A DNA stretch of 34,869 nucleotides from Akkermansia muciniphila (GTDB taxonomy: Bacteria; Verrucomicrobiota; Verrucomicrobiia; Verrucomicrobiales; Akkermansiaceae): NCBI GenBank assembly GCA_945862285.1, contig CAMAYN010000016.1:1-34869 (forward strand), given 5' to 3'. Below are positions 1-9,741 of this stretch, piece after piece. Made by a program: the position numbers and the translations under genes. Numbering within the stretch: position 1 is the stretch's first letter; the number at the start of each line of letters is the position of its first letter. The notes under the pieces are model-generated. The model saw only the letters and a program-made list of their open reading frames with translations, was not told the DNA's origin and did not search any database.

Positions 1-554
1 GCATCACTGCGGAATTGATGGTAAAAACGCCAATCCATCAAGGAGTAACGCACGGCACTCAGCGCAGTGTAGCGGGTGTTATCGCGCAGCTCCGAAAGCA
101 TCGATTCCGGGCCATGCATGGGCAACTCCAAATGCTCCATCTTGCCTTGTGGCGAACGAATTTTCACCATCGGGCCTTTGCGGGATGCGACTTCGCGCTC
201 CGAGAGCCGAATGCTTTCTGATTTGATGTCCGGATCTGTGCGAAAGGCGGTAGATGGACCAGAAGGAATCAACCCACAAATCATTTCATACGAAAAATTT
301 TCATGCACAACTTGCCACGAGATACGCCGAGGTTCTTTGCCCCAATCGCCACCCCATAACACACTCGGCATGCCGCCCTCTTCGGCGAGCGATTGCGCAA
401 AGCTCCCTTCAGCCATTTTTTGCATGAGCGCCAGTGCTCGATAAACATTCGATTTCCCGACACCATTGCCGCCTGTGATCACATTCACACGGCTGAGATT
501 CAGCCGCAAGTCGCGTAACGAACGATAGCCTTTGATGTGGATGTGTGACATCAT
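1..554 (-). CDS. AAA family ATPase (RecF/SMC-like P-loop), N-terminal part; runs off the window start
   Basis: Reverse-strand reading from the ATG at 554 gives MMSHIHIKGYRSLRDLRLNLSRVNVITGGNGVGKSNVYRALALMQKMAEG..., open to the window edge; Walker A GGNGVGKSN. Confidence 0.85.
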   Translation of the reverse strand, partial: MMSHIHIKGYRSLRDLRLNLSRVNVITGGNGVGKSNVYRALALMQKMAEGSFAQSLAEEGGMPSVLWGGDWGKEPRRISWQVVHENFSYEMICGLIPSGPSTAFRTDPDIKSESIRLSEREVASRKGPMVKIRSPQGKMEHLELPMHGPESMLSELRDNTRYTALSAVRYSLMDWRFYHQFRSD

Positions 555-569
555 GGCAATAGTTATCGA

Positions 570-1388
570 TCAATTGCCGCTTGGATTTTGCGAAAGAGGC
601 TCTTTGGTGAGATTTCTTTTAAACCGTTTTGGTAGCAGGGGATGCAGCAATTGTGCGGGATAATTTTTTGGAAATGGCTCACGAATGCCAAACTCGTTAG
701 GCTCATGCCCCGGATGTTTGTAGGTGCCAAAGAGGAGATCCATCAAGGGCGAAAGATTGGCATAGTTGCCAGCAAAACGATCTTTCGCATGGTGCCAGTG
801 ATGCAATTCTGGAGCACCGATGAGGGCACGTAGCGGGCCGAGCGGCAGTTTCACGTTCGAGTGAATATAGATCGCCCAAATCCCACGAAATGCCGTGAAG
901 CCTGCCAAGGTTCCTAGATCAAAGCCGAGCAGAAATGCGGGTAAATTGATCAGCCCCACCGTGTAAATGGTATCGAGCGGATGCTCGCGATGCGCGGCTA
1001 ACCAGTCGAGGTGTTCCGCGCTGTGATGGACGGCATGAAAGCGCCATAGGAATGGCACGCGATGTTGAATGCGGTGTCCCCAATAGATCAAAAAATCACT
1101 CAATAGCAGCATCTCGATCACCTGAAGCCACCACGGCTGTGCGGCGATGGCGAGGCGGAAATTCATCGGCACAATTTGCACAAGATAGGGTGCACACCAC
1201 GCCAGAGCACCAAAGACTACGCTCCCCCAAATCAAGTATTGCCCCAAAAAATAACAAAGATCCGTCAGCCAACCTGGGCGGAAAAATTTCTGCGCCTTTG
1301 CGGGGAAACATCGCTCCAAGGGAGAAAAAACGACCGCTAAAAAGACAAAGCTCACCAGCGGTGCGGCGAAAAAATACAAGGCGTTCAT
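570..1388 (-). CDS. Sterol desaturase / fatty acid hydroxylase superfamily protein
   Basis: 272 aa membrane ORF with histidine clusters HRIQHR, HAVHHSAEH, HHWHHAKD typical of this superfamily. Confidence 0.88.
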   Translation of the reverse strand: MNALYFFAAPLVSFVFLAVVFSPLERCFPAKAQKFFRPGWLTDLCYFLGQYLIWGSVVFGALAWCAPYLVQIVPMNFRLAIAAQPWWLQVIEMLLLSDFLIYWGHRIQHRVPFLWRFHAVHHSAEHLDWLAAHREHPLDTIYTVGLINLPAFLLGFDLGTLAGFTAFRGIWAIYIHSNVKLPLGPLRALIGAPELHHWHHAKDRFAGNYANLSPLMDLLFGTYKHPGHEPNEFGIREPFPKNYPAQLLHPLLPKRFKRNLTKEPLSQNPSGN

Positions 1389-1864
1389 TTTTTCTCGTTG
1401 GCGCGCTTATTTATAAAGTCGTCGATGTTATCACGAGTAATCTCAAGGTCCCCCGAGTCGAAGGCAGGAGCCATTTTCGATGAGGGCAGCAAGCGTTTTG
1501 GCGGTTCTTCTACGGCTTGTTTTATTTCTTCAAAGGAAAAAGCTCTAAGACTTTTCGATGAATGCATCAGCGAGTTCTTTTTCTGAGATTCAAGCATCGC
1601 GCGGATTTGATCATCGCTCATGATCAGCCCAGACTTTGAAGATCTCAGCATGGACTCGCGGGCACGTTTCACTTCTTCATCGGTCACGGTCGGATGTACT
1701 ACAGTCCTTTGCTCATTCGGCGTGTCTGTCTGCACCTGCTTTTCTGCCGCATTTTCGGTAGGCATGGCGCTTGGCTTGTCTTTCTCCGACATATACCAAA
1801 TGTAACAGGAACCTAAAGTGACAGAAACGGCTAAGACGACGACCTTGCTAAAGTGATTGCTCAT
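1385..1864 (-). CDS. Hypothetical protein with N-terminal hydrophobic segment
   Basis: ORF 1385..1900; likely start MSNHFSKVVVLAVSVTLGSCYIWYMSEKDK at 1864; overlaps the downstream desaturase start. Confidence 0.6.
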   Translation of the reverse strand: MSNHFSKVVVLAVSVTLGSCYIWYMSEKDKPSAMPTENAAEKQVQTDTPNEQRTVVHPTVTDEEVKRARESMLRSSKSGLIMSDDQIRAMLESQKKNSLMHSSKSLRAFSFEEIKQAVEEPPKRLLPSSKMAPAFDSGDLEITRDNIDDFINKRANEKK

Positions 1865-1939
1865 GACAATAGCTGTAGAGTTTCGGATTTGGCCTGTCAA
1901 TCAGGGAAATGGCCAATGTGATTCACGGCGATCAACACG

Positions 1940-2115
1940 GCGATCAAGCTAGGGAGAATTTACCTAAGCTCGATCATGCTTGTGCTATTTTTTTACCACG
2001 GATGAAGAGGATGAACACGGATTTGATTGCATTTTAATAAAATCGATCCTTCCAACATTCCAAAATCCCACCAAAAACCTCTTCATCCGTGATTTTGATT
2101 CCCTAGCTTGATCGC
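1940..2115. repeat. Nested inverted-repeat element (16-bp outer arms, 14-bp inner arms)
   Basis: Outer arms GCGATCAAGCTAGGGA 1940-1955 / TCCCTAGCTTGATCGC 2100-2115 (perfect); inner arms CACGGATGAAGAGG 1997-2010 / CCTCTTCATCCGTG 2078-2091 (perfect). Confidence 0.7.
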
Positions 2116-2207
2116 AGATTGTCCGAACCTTCTCGCCTTGACGGATGCGACGTAGCGTCCGCAGATTCGCATGCATCACGGTGGATGTTGTTTGCGCGGT
2201 CTGACGG

Positions 2208-2459
2208 GTTTGGGCGGGCAAAAACGGGGTGGCGGCGGGGTGCGCGTGGTTTTTGGGAGGCGAAAATTGGGGCGTACGCGGATTCGGAGGCATTTTGGGC
2301 GGCGGAAATCGAGGCGTTGGCGCGTACGGAGGCTTTTCGGGCGGCGGGAATCGAGGCGCGGACGGGCGTGGAGTGATTTGTGAAGACAGAAATGGGGGGA
2401 CGCTGGCGCGTGGGGCGATTTTGGGTGACGGAAATCAAGGCGCTGGTGCGCGGGGGGCG
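2208..2459. repeat. Degenerate 42-bp tandem repeat (6 units), G-rich on + strand
   Basis: Units start at 2208, 2250, 2292, 2334, 2376, 2418; e.g. attttgggcggcggaaatcgaggcgttggcgcgtacggaggc. All align without indels; a weaker possible unit follows at 2460. Confidence 0.85.
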
Positions 2460-2644
2460 ATTTCTTGGTGCCAAGATGGGAAGCTGCGGGATTTCTTGGC
2501 GGTGCTCAAGCGGCGGACAGAGCGGCAGGGGCATGCGGTGGCAGTGGGAGCCATTCTTCATGCATCGTTCGCTTAAATTCGCTTGACCACTACTTTCAGT
2601 TACACCCCATGGCCAAATCGAAGAGATCAGATGGGCGTTCCGTT

Positions 2645-3334
2645 TTACTGAATGGCTTTTTCCGCAGGGCGTGGCGCGATGTCGTAATAGCGACAAATGT
2701 GCAGTGGATTGTATTCCAGCGGACTATCGAAGATAAAAATATAATTTCTGCGACCTGGGCGATGTCCCCACTGACTTGAATAAACGGGGCGCACTTCTTG
2801 GTCTTTTACCATACCAAATAGCACGTCGATTTCGGTAATTTCCTTTTTCCATTTATTATTAGAAATGGTCTGATTCGCGCCTGCGTTGATGGCGATTTTC
2901 TCCGAACCAAGTATCACAGAAATGGCGCTGCGGGAGAAGTTGAAAACGCGATAGTCGCCGGAAGATACTTTTGCGGAACCGATGTCGTAGGCAACGAGTC
3001 GCAAGGGCTTATCCTTCGATTTCACGCATGCAAGTAAAACGCGATCTGAATCTGCCGGTAATTCCACCCATGCTGCGGGCGTGGGCGGGGTATCTTGCGA
3101 AAATTCTTCTTTCGCATTTCGTAGCACGAATTTTGATGATCCCTCATACCGCATCATTTCGCCAATGCCCGTGGAGTTTGCCGAAAATTCAGTAATCTCT
3201 TTGCCGTTGTGAAAAAACTTACCTTCCACGAACTCGTCTAAGGCGATGGTGACGATTTCCGTTTTGATTTTCGCTTCTTGGGCCGTGGATAGAAAAGTCA
3301 AGGTTGCGATGAAGAATAGGAGCCAATGTTTCAT
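2645..3334 (-). CDS. Secreted hypothetical protein
   Basis: ORF 2645..3502; likely start MKHWLLFFIATLTFLSTAQEAK (signal peptide) at 3334; immediately downstream of the Verru_Chthon-A-like gene. Confidence 0.65.
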   Translation of the reverse strand: MKHWLLFFIATLTFLSTAQEAKIKTEIVTIALDEFVEGKFFHNGKEITEFSANSTGIGEMMRYEGSSKFVLRNAKEEFSQDTPPTPAAWVELPADSDRVLLACVKSKDKPLRLVAYDIGSAKVSSGDYRVFNFSRSAISVILGSEKIAINAGANQTISNNKWKKEITEIDVLFGMVKDQEVRPVYSSQWGHRPGRRNYIFIFDSPLEYNPLHICRYYDIAPRPAEKAIQ

Positions 3335-3359
3335 AGGTAAAATCGGTTGGGTTAGAGAA

Positions 3360-6300
3360 TTAGATTTCGTTTTGATTGAGCCAACGGAAAGAAACGATGT
3401 CAAACCTGCGACCAAAGGCGCGATTGACGTTCGAATTGAGCACAGCAGGTTTGGTGTGTGCACGGTCGGTGGGATCTGTGAAAGGACTGCTGCGTTGCAC
3501 AAACGCCTCGCACCAAGCTCTGGCCAAGACTTTTCCCGTGGAATCGAGCGCTTCGCCGCATGTGCGAATGCGGAAATAATCGGATCGCGCTTGGAGAATC
3601 GGTCCTAGAGATTGCAAAATGTCGCCTTGTTGGAGGTAGCCAGCATTACCAGCGGCACTACTTTCGCCATTCATGGCCGCGGAAAACTGATTCCCATTTG
3701 GCTGCACGGCTGGCTCTCCTACGGTGTTGGGCAGGCCGGCATTCACGGTGCGATCAAGTGCCGCTTGCAGTGCCCCTTTTCGCTGATTTTCTGGGCGATT
3801 GGTGGAAAATGGATTACGATTGACAAATTCAGCCATGGAGCGGAACGGGCCACGGGCTTTCACTTCATTGACAATCTCTGTGGCGAGTTGATCCAGTTCA
3901 TCGTCGGATAGCTGTCGCCAGCCCTTCCAGAACCCGTCACTTTGCCCCGACTGACCGCGCAAGTACGGTGCTTGGGAGAGGACGGAGCCAAAGCGATTGA
4001 AGCGAATGCCGCCATTGTTCGACCATGAAACGGCTGTGCCCTCACGGTTCACTACTGGCAATTCCGAGGAACCCATCGACGACAGAACGGCCTTCCAGGC
4101 ATTTTTTGAAGTCGAGTTGACGTTAAAAGCACCAGTGATTCTGATGCGAGCGGCGATGGCTTCCGGAGCCCGATTGCCTGCGCCAGAGATGATCTCATCA
4201 ATGCCCACATCGCCGCCGATTGGAAAAAATTGCATACGCGGATTCGGCAGTGTCTGTTGACCAGAGACGAGGCGTTTCATGTCAAACGTCGCATTTAAGC
4301 TCGTTCCGGTTCGATTCAAATAATCAGCGCCGAGTGTAGAAAAGAAAAACCCATCCCAAAGACGTCGATTCACATCATAGGAAACATCGGTGATATTTAA
4401 TCCCGAAAACCCGCCAAAATTCGGGTTTTGCGTAGCATTTAAAGGAATACGCGGATTGGCATACGAATTCCCGACGATGAACCCGGGCTCGAAGTTGTAT
4501 CTACCAATTTGCGCGTGTTGGAACTGGCCGATCGAAGACAGCGGCGCTCTGGGAATATCATAGATGATGACGTGATTTTTCCCACCAGCCAAAGTGTTCG
4601 ATGCTCCGCCGTAACCTTGGTAACGCCCACCCGCACGGTTGACCTGAGGTTCAGAAATGGCACTGCCCGCTTCACTTACAAGGCCGCGATTGCCACCGAT
4701 TCCGTCGCCGATCCCACGACTAGGAAAGCTGTAAGCGCCAAGCCATGGGGAAGTGGTGTGCCAGCCAGTGCGCTGCCCCGCAGAGCTAACATTGGAGCCA
4801 TCCCAGCGGGAGTTCGTGACCATGGCACGAGGATTACAATCAATCCAACCGCGGAGAGTTTGTGTTTGGTCGGGATTTTCTACTTGATTGGTAGTGCGCA
4901 GGTTGAAAGCCCAGGTAGCGATGTGAGGGTTAACATTGCCATTGGCGACATCTTGAATCAGATACTTGACGCGATTGGCCTTCGGTAAGATCGGCTCTGG
5001 TACGGTGACGGGCCCCACTGTGCTGGGATCAATACCGCCATTCCATGTTTCTGTGCATCGGCTGAGAGTGCCCCCAGAAGATTTCAACGTAAACCAAGCA
5101 GAGGAAACGCGATCCGTTTGTATCGAAAATCGGGGAGGCTGACTTCCGACCGCTTGGGTGGTTCCGGCAAACTGCGTGTCTTGGAGAAAAATTCGATCAA
5201 ACCAGATTCGACTTCCTTCAGGCAAAATCAGATCGGTATTCGATGAGTTTTTTAAGTTCAGGCGAAATCCCCCTCTTTCACTCCAACCCGAAACGAGGGA
5301 GCGCGGGCCCGAACCCAAATCCGACTCTGCTTGCACGGAAAACAAGCGAAATTCACCAGGTTCTAAATCCACATTAGGAGTAACGAGCTGAATGTAGCGG
5401 CCACCTGCTCGAGAATTGGCGCTGGCATCGCTAGGAATTTGTGTGCCACCACCGACGAACCAGGTATTTCTCATCCATAGCTGGTTGATTTGTGGTGTGG
5501 GATTGTTCGGCGTGGTGAAGGAGAATTCAAAGTAGGGATAAAGAGCCCATTCAAAAGTATAGGTGGCATTGCGAATTTTTACATTATAAGGATTCCAGAT
5601 GCCGACGAGTGGTTGCACCACGATCTGCGCCCTGTATTGAGCGGGAGTGCTTCCTTGCGTGGGGCTTTGAAGAATGGAATTAAAGCGGAATCCCATTTGA
5701 AACATGGATGCCACCGGAGTTACGGGGCTGTTTGTGTGTTGAATGTCGCGCAGGAATGCTCCACCGGCATCGTGTCGTGTGTAGGGTGGCCAGTTTTTGA
5801 AACGCAAGTCGGCTTCTAAACTTGGCGTTGCCTGTACGATGGGAAGTTCTTGTCCTGATAGGTTTTGCCACATTGTCGCATAATTCCAGAGATTCCCCCA
5901 GTTTGGCCCGACACCTGCATTTACGGCATTACTGATATTTTCGCTTAAAAAGAATAATGACGGATTACTGGCAGGCGCGAAATCGATTCGATTGATGCCG
6001 CCTGATGCTGAGGCTGTGGCAGTAGAGCCGAAGTAGGGTGTGCTATAATTTTTATTCGCTTGGGAACGATCAAAGATCAGCGATAGATCGGCTTTCATGC
6101 CTCCTGCATCGCAGTTGACGGGAAGTCCATGACCACCTGTCGTGAGGTCGTGAAAGTATTGTTGCGGGAGGTTATTTTGATTGGCCACAAGAGCCACTGT
6201 GGAGAGGGAAAGAAGGCGGCTTTTACTGACTGTTCCTGTGGGAAGTGGGGCGAATTTTTGCCAATTCCCCGCCGCTTGATCCATGTTGACCAAGCCGTAT

Positions 6301-6992
6301 TCCAGCGGGGAATTCGCTCGTGCATAGCGCTCGGCATCATTTTGTGGCGCGGTGGTCGGCTTCTCGATATCCACTCGGGCTTTTGCCCCTTCATCTGAAA
6401 TCCAATACGCATAACGCCCGAGTTGACTACCCTGCGTCACGTTCACAACGGGGGCAAGTAAATCTTGCTGTTGTGCTCCATTGAGGAAACGCGCCACCAG
6501 CAGAGCGTTACCTTGCGTGGTAGAATTTGATGCGGTCAATGTTGTCGATGGATCGGGATTATTTCCGCTTACTAACCAACGGACTTGGGAGGCTTTCGGG
6601 TCTTGTGGGCGATTGGCCGCAGCGGAATTGGTCACGCCAATCCAATACGGGTTCGCGGATTGGCTGGCATTCATCACCTCCGCATTCATCGTGACACTTT
6701 GATCGATCCCGGCATTTCGCTGGAGATTCCCCAGTGCGATCATCATCGCCATACGTGCATTTGCGCGAGCCGTAGTTTGCGCGGATTGCGCGGCAGAATT
6801 CCGCAAACTGATGCTGCTCAGGCTGAGCATTCCCACGGCAATTATGGCGAGTAAGACCATCATGGAAATCGTAATCACCAAGGTGAATCCTTTATGCCTA
6901 ACTCGAGGTTGTTTTATACAAGAAAAACACTTCACCTGCATCGACGATTCGATTTCAAGTATCGTACTTTTTTCGCACGTAAACATTTTCAT
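3360..6992 (-). CDS. Verru_Chthon cassette protein A-like large protein with prepilin-type N-terminal signal (start uncertain; M at 6941 also possible)
   Basis: About 1200 aa; N-terminus RHKGFTLVITISMMVLLAIIAVGMLSLSSISLRNSAAQSA resembles a prepilin cleavage/TM segment; size and organisation match the Verrucomicrobia-restricted family. Confidence 0.75.
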   Translation of the reverse strand: MKMFTCEKSTILEIESSMQVKCFSCIKQPRVRHKGFTLVITISMMVLLAIIAVGMLSLSSISLRNSAAQSAQTTARANARMAMMIALGNLQRNAGIDQSVTMNAEVMNASQSANPYWIGVTNSAAANRPQDPKASQVRWLVSGNNPDPSTTLTASNSTTQGNALLVARFLNGAQQQDLLAPVVNVTQGSQLGRYAYWISDEGAKARVDIEKPTTAPQNDAERYARANSPLEYGLVNMDQAAGNWQKFAPLPTGTVSKSRLLSLSTVALVANQNNLPQQYFHDLTTGGHGLPVNCDAGGMKADLSLIFDRSQANKNYSTPYFGSTATASASGGINRIDFAPASNPSLFFLSENISNAVNAGVGPNWGNLWNYATMWQNLSGQELPIVQATPSLEADLRFKNWPPYTRHDAGGAFLRDIQHTNSPVTPVASMFQMGFRFNSILQSPTQGSTPAQYRAQIVVQPLVGIWNPYNVKIRNATYTFEWALYPYFEFSFTTPNNPTPQINQLWMRNTWFVGGGTQIPSDASANSRAGGRYIQLVTPNVDLEPGEFRLFSVQAESDLGSGPRSLVSGWSERGGFRLNLKNSSNTDLILPEGSRIWFDRIFLQDTQFAGTTQAVGSQPPRFSIQTDRVSSAWFTLKSSGGTLSRCTETWNGGIDPSTVGPVTVPEPILPKANRVKYLIQDVANGNVNPHIATWAFNLRTTNQVENPDQTQTLRGWIDCNPRAMVTNSRWDGSNVSSAGQRTGWHTTSPWLGAYSFPSRGIGDGIGGNRGLVSEAGSAISEPQVNRAGGRYQGYGGASNTLAGGKNHVIIYDIPRAPLSSIGQFQHAQIGRYNFEPGFIVGNSYANPRIPLNATQNPNFGGFSGLNITDVSYDVNRRLWDGFFFSTLGADYLNRTGTSLNATFDMKRLVSGQQTLPNPRMQFFPIGGDVGIDEIISGAGNRAPEAIAARIRITGAFNVNSTSKNAWKAVLSSMGSSELPVVNREGTAVSWSNNGGIRFNRFGSVLSQAPYLRGQSGQSDGFWKGWRQLSDDELDQLATEIVNEVKARGPFRSMAEFVNRNPFSTNRPENQRKGALQAALDRTVNAGLPNTVGEPAVQPNGNQFSAAMNGESSAAGNAGYLQQGDILQSLGPILQARSDYFRIRTCGEALDSTGKVLARAWCEAFVQRSSPFTDPTDRAHTKPAVLNSNVNRAFGRRFDIVSFRWLNQNEI

Positions 6993-7105
6993 TGGGTTTT
7001 CTCAGTTAGGCAATAAAGGTTCACCTAGGAAAGTAGAACTTAGTCGGAATACATCATTGACCACAAGGTAGGAATGCGTATAATTTCTTTAAATTTGCGC
7101 ATCGT

Positions 7106-8290
7106 ATGTCACGGATAATCAAAGAGGATCATGCTCCCCCAAAGGTTGCGGTTTTAGTCGATACATCGACGAGTTGGGGAAGAAGTGTGGTCGAAGGGAT
7201 CCATTCCTACCAAAGCATGCATCGGCGCTGGCACATTTATGTGGCACCGAAGGGATTAGATGAAAAATTATCCTTGCCTCGAGGGTGGCAAGGTCAAGGA
7301 GTGATTGCTCGCATCGGGTATCGCGAATTATCCAAACAACTGAAACAGAGCAAGTTGCCTGTCGTCAATGTTTCGGGGATTCGCGTGCCGGGAGCGAACT
7401 TCTCGCGCATCACGACAGACTTGAGAAAATCGGCAAGTTTGGCAGCGGAGCATTTCTTGAATCATGGGCTTCGGCATTTTGCGTATTTTAGTACAATTCG
7501 TATCGATTACGTATCCCAGCATCAACAAGCCTTCACGAATCACGTTCAGAAACGTGGTTGGAGTTGTCGGATTTTTGAGCCGGATGAGCGGGCGGGGCAT
7601 GATTCCGAATGGACGATGGATTTATCCAAGGTCAAAGCATGGATCGCCTCGTTGCCAAAGCCGGTGGGGATTTTGACATGGGCATCGAGCGCGGCGAGGG
7701 AATTCATTTATGCATGTTTAGAAAATGGTTACAAGATTCCCGAAGAAATTGCGATCTTGAGTGGCTCGGATGACGATTTATTTTGTAAAGTCGCACCGGT
7801 GCCTATTTCCGCCGTCAGCGTAGCCGCCGAGGAAATTGGTTTCTTAGCAGCGAAACGTCTCGAAGAAATGATGACATCTCCCCAATGGATCAAGCAGGCC
7901 GATGTTTTCGTGCCACCCGTTGGAATTACCACACGCCAATCGACAGAGATTCTTGCTGTGGATGATGCGGCGCTTGCGAAAGCATTACGCTACATCCGTG
8001 AAGATCCATCGCGCAATATTCATGTGGACGATGTCGCAGCAGTAGCAGGTTTTTGTCGGCGTGTGTTAGAACAGCGCTTCGCCAAAGTTCTCGGGCGATC
8101 ACCCGCAGCGGAAATCAAACGCGTGCGAGTCGAATATGCACTTCATTTATTACAAACAACGAACTTCCGCATCGCTGATGTTGCGGAAAAATCGGGATTC
8201 TCTTCCGCTGAATATATGGCGACTGTTTTCCGCAGTGAATTAGGCGCAGCTCCTCTGAGTTTTAGGAGAAATAAGCCAGTCCCTTCGTAA
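7106..8290 (+). CDS. XylR-type transcriptional regulator (LacI-like sugar-binding domain + AraC HTH)
   Basis: KVAVLVDTSTSWGRSVVEGIHSY... periplasmic-binding-like domain; C-terminal ALRYIREDPSRNIHVDDVAAVAGFCRRVLEQRFAKVLGRSPAAEI...FSSAEYMATVFRSELGAAPLSFR AraC HTH. Confidence 0.88.
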   Translation: MSRIIKEDHAPPKVAVLVDTSTSWGRSVVEGIHSYQSMHRRWHIYVAPKGLDEKLSLPRGWQGQGVIARIGYRELSKQLKQSKLPVVNVSGIRVPGANFSRITTDLRKSASLAAEHFLNHGLRHFAYFSTIRIDYVSQHQQAFTNHVQKRGWSCRIFEPDERAGHDSEWTMDLSKVKAWIASLPKPVGILTWASSAAREFIYACLENGYKIPEEIAILSGSDDDLFCKVAPVPISAVSVAAEEIGFLAAKRLEEMMTSPQWIKQADVFVPPVGITTRQSTEILAVDDAALAKALRYIREDPSRNIHVDDVAAVAGFCRRVLEQRFAKVLGRSPAAEIKRVRVEYALHLLQTTNFRIADVAEKSGFSSAEYMATVFRSELGAAPLSFRRNKPVPS

Positions 8291-8324
8291 TTTTGCGCCC
8301 GCCGCAATTCGATTCGCAACATAT

Positions 8325-9683
8325 CTATTTTCCGATGCAAAATCGGCTAAAAATCACGCCAAGCAAGTCTTCTGTATCGATCTTACCGGCGATTTCTCCC
8401 AGCGCTTCCATTGCTTCACGGAGTTCAATGCTAACCAGGGCAAGATCTGCATTTTCTTCGAGCATCGCTATCGCATGATCCAAGGCAGCATGGGCGCGCT
8501 GCAAGCAATCTTGGTGGCGTGCATTAATGGCGATTATACTCGCACCAGAATCAAAAGCATGCGTTTGCGCAATTTGACGAATCGCAGCTTCCACCTCTGA
8601 AAAACCTTCATCCGTGAGGCATGAGAAACGAATCACTTCCGCGTGTTTTTGCCATGATGGATGGATGCCGAGGTCCACTTTGTTGAGCAAAAAAATTTGT
8701 TGCTGAGCTTGTTCCGACTCTGGAAGTTCGGCAGGCGCGATGCTCGTGGCATCAAATACATTGATGACGAGGTCGGCCTGGTCGCGCTCTACCGAACTTC
8801 GGCGAATCCCTTCCGCTTCGATGGCGTCAGCTGGCTGATCTCTCATTCCTGCGGTATCGATTAAACGCAGCAAAACACCACCGATGTTTGCGGCTTCCTC
8901 TAACGTATCACGCGTGGTGCCCGCTAGGTCACTGACGATGGCACGATCAAAGCCGAGCAAGCGATTGAGCAAACTTGACTTCCCGGTATTGGGCGCTCCA
9001 GAAATGACGGTGCGTATGCCATCGCGTAAAATGCGCCCACGCCCTGCGGTAGCCAAGAGAGAAATCAAGCCGTGATTCACTTTTTGCAGGCGTGAGAGAA
9101 GTGCTCTTCCCACATCCGGGCTAATATCCTCATCAGGGAAATCGATATAGGCTTCGATGTGCGCTAGAGTCTCCAGAATCTCATTGCGTAAAGACTCCGT
9201 TTTTTGACCGAGGTGCCCTTGGCGTTGCTGATGCGCGGCGCGCATGGCTTGTTCCGTCCGCGCGGAAATGAGATCCATGACGGCTTCCGCCTGCGTCAAA
9301 TCGAGCTTACCGTTGAGAAATGCTTGCCGGGTAAACTCTCCCGGCTCTGCCAAACGGGCACCGCAAGCTAATGCCCGCTGGAGTAACCGACTCATGACCA
9401 AAGAACCACCGTGGCCAGCAAACTCGCAAGTGTTTTCTCCTGTATAACTCCGCGGCGCTTGGAAAAAGGTGAACAATGTTTCATCGATCAACTCGCCCTC
9501 ATGATCATACACATGGCACAACGAGGCGACACGCGCCGAAATCTTTGCGGCACGACCATGGGTCATACTGGCAGCAATCGCAAGCGCATCAGGCCCCGAG
9601 ATCCGCAACAGACCCACGGCAGCAGATCCTGGCGCGGTTGCTATTGCGGCGATCGTTTCGCCTGCCGAATGAAATAAGTTCAT
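8325..9683 (-). CDS. mnmE: tRNA uridine-5-carboxymethylaminomethyl(34) synthesis GTPase MnmE
   Basis: GAPNTGKSSLLNRLLGFDRAIVSDLAGTTRDTLEE, DTAGMR, C-terminal FCIGK; likely start MNLFHSAGETIAAIATAPG at 9683 (ORF extends to 9809). Confidence 0.95.
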   Translation of the reverse strand: MNLFHSAGETIAAIATAPGSAAVGLLRISGPDALAIAASMTHGRAAKISARVASLCHVYDHEGELIDETLFTFFQAPRSYTGENTCEFAGHGGSLVMSRLLQRALACGARLAEPGEFTRQAFLNGKLDLTQAEAVMDLISARTEQAMRAAHQQRQGHLGQKTESLRNEILETLAHIEAYIDFPDEDISPDVGRALLSRLQKVNHGLISLLATAGRGRILRDGIRTVISGAPNTGKSSLLNRLLGFDRAIVSDLAGTTRDTLEEAANIGGVLLRLIDTAGMRDQPADAIEAEGIRRSSVERDQADLVINVFDATSIAPAELPESEQAQQQIFLLNKVDLGIHPSWQKHAEVIRFSCLTDEGFSEVEAAIRQIAQTHAFDSGASIIAINARHQDCLQRAHAALDHAIAMLEENADLALVSIELREAMEALGEIAGKIDTEDLLGVIFSRFCIGK

Positions 9684-9741
9684 GGAGGATTGGTGTGCAT
9701 CGTGCACGTCGATGGAGACATGACTTCGCGAACTTGAATCA

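Noticed and set aside
1052-1483. 143-aa + strand ORF
   Set aside because: Antisense to the sterol desaturase with conserved His motifs.
2119-2696. Multiple overlapping ORFs on both strands (2119, 2171, 2229, 2465 + and 2103 -) as genes
   Set aside because: Frames are open because they run through a 42-bp repeat; low-complexity translations and no start/RBS or domain support.
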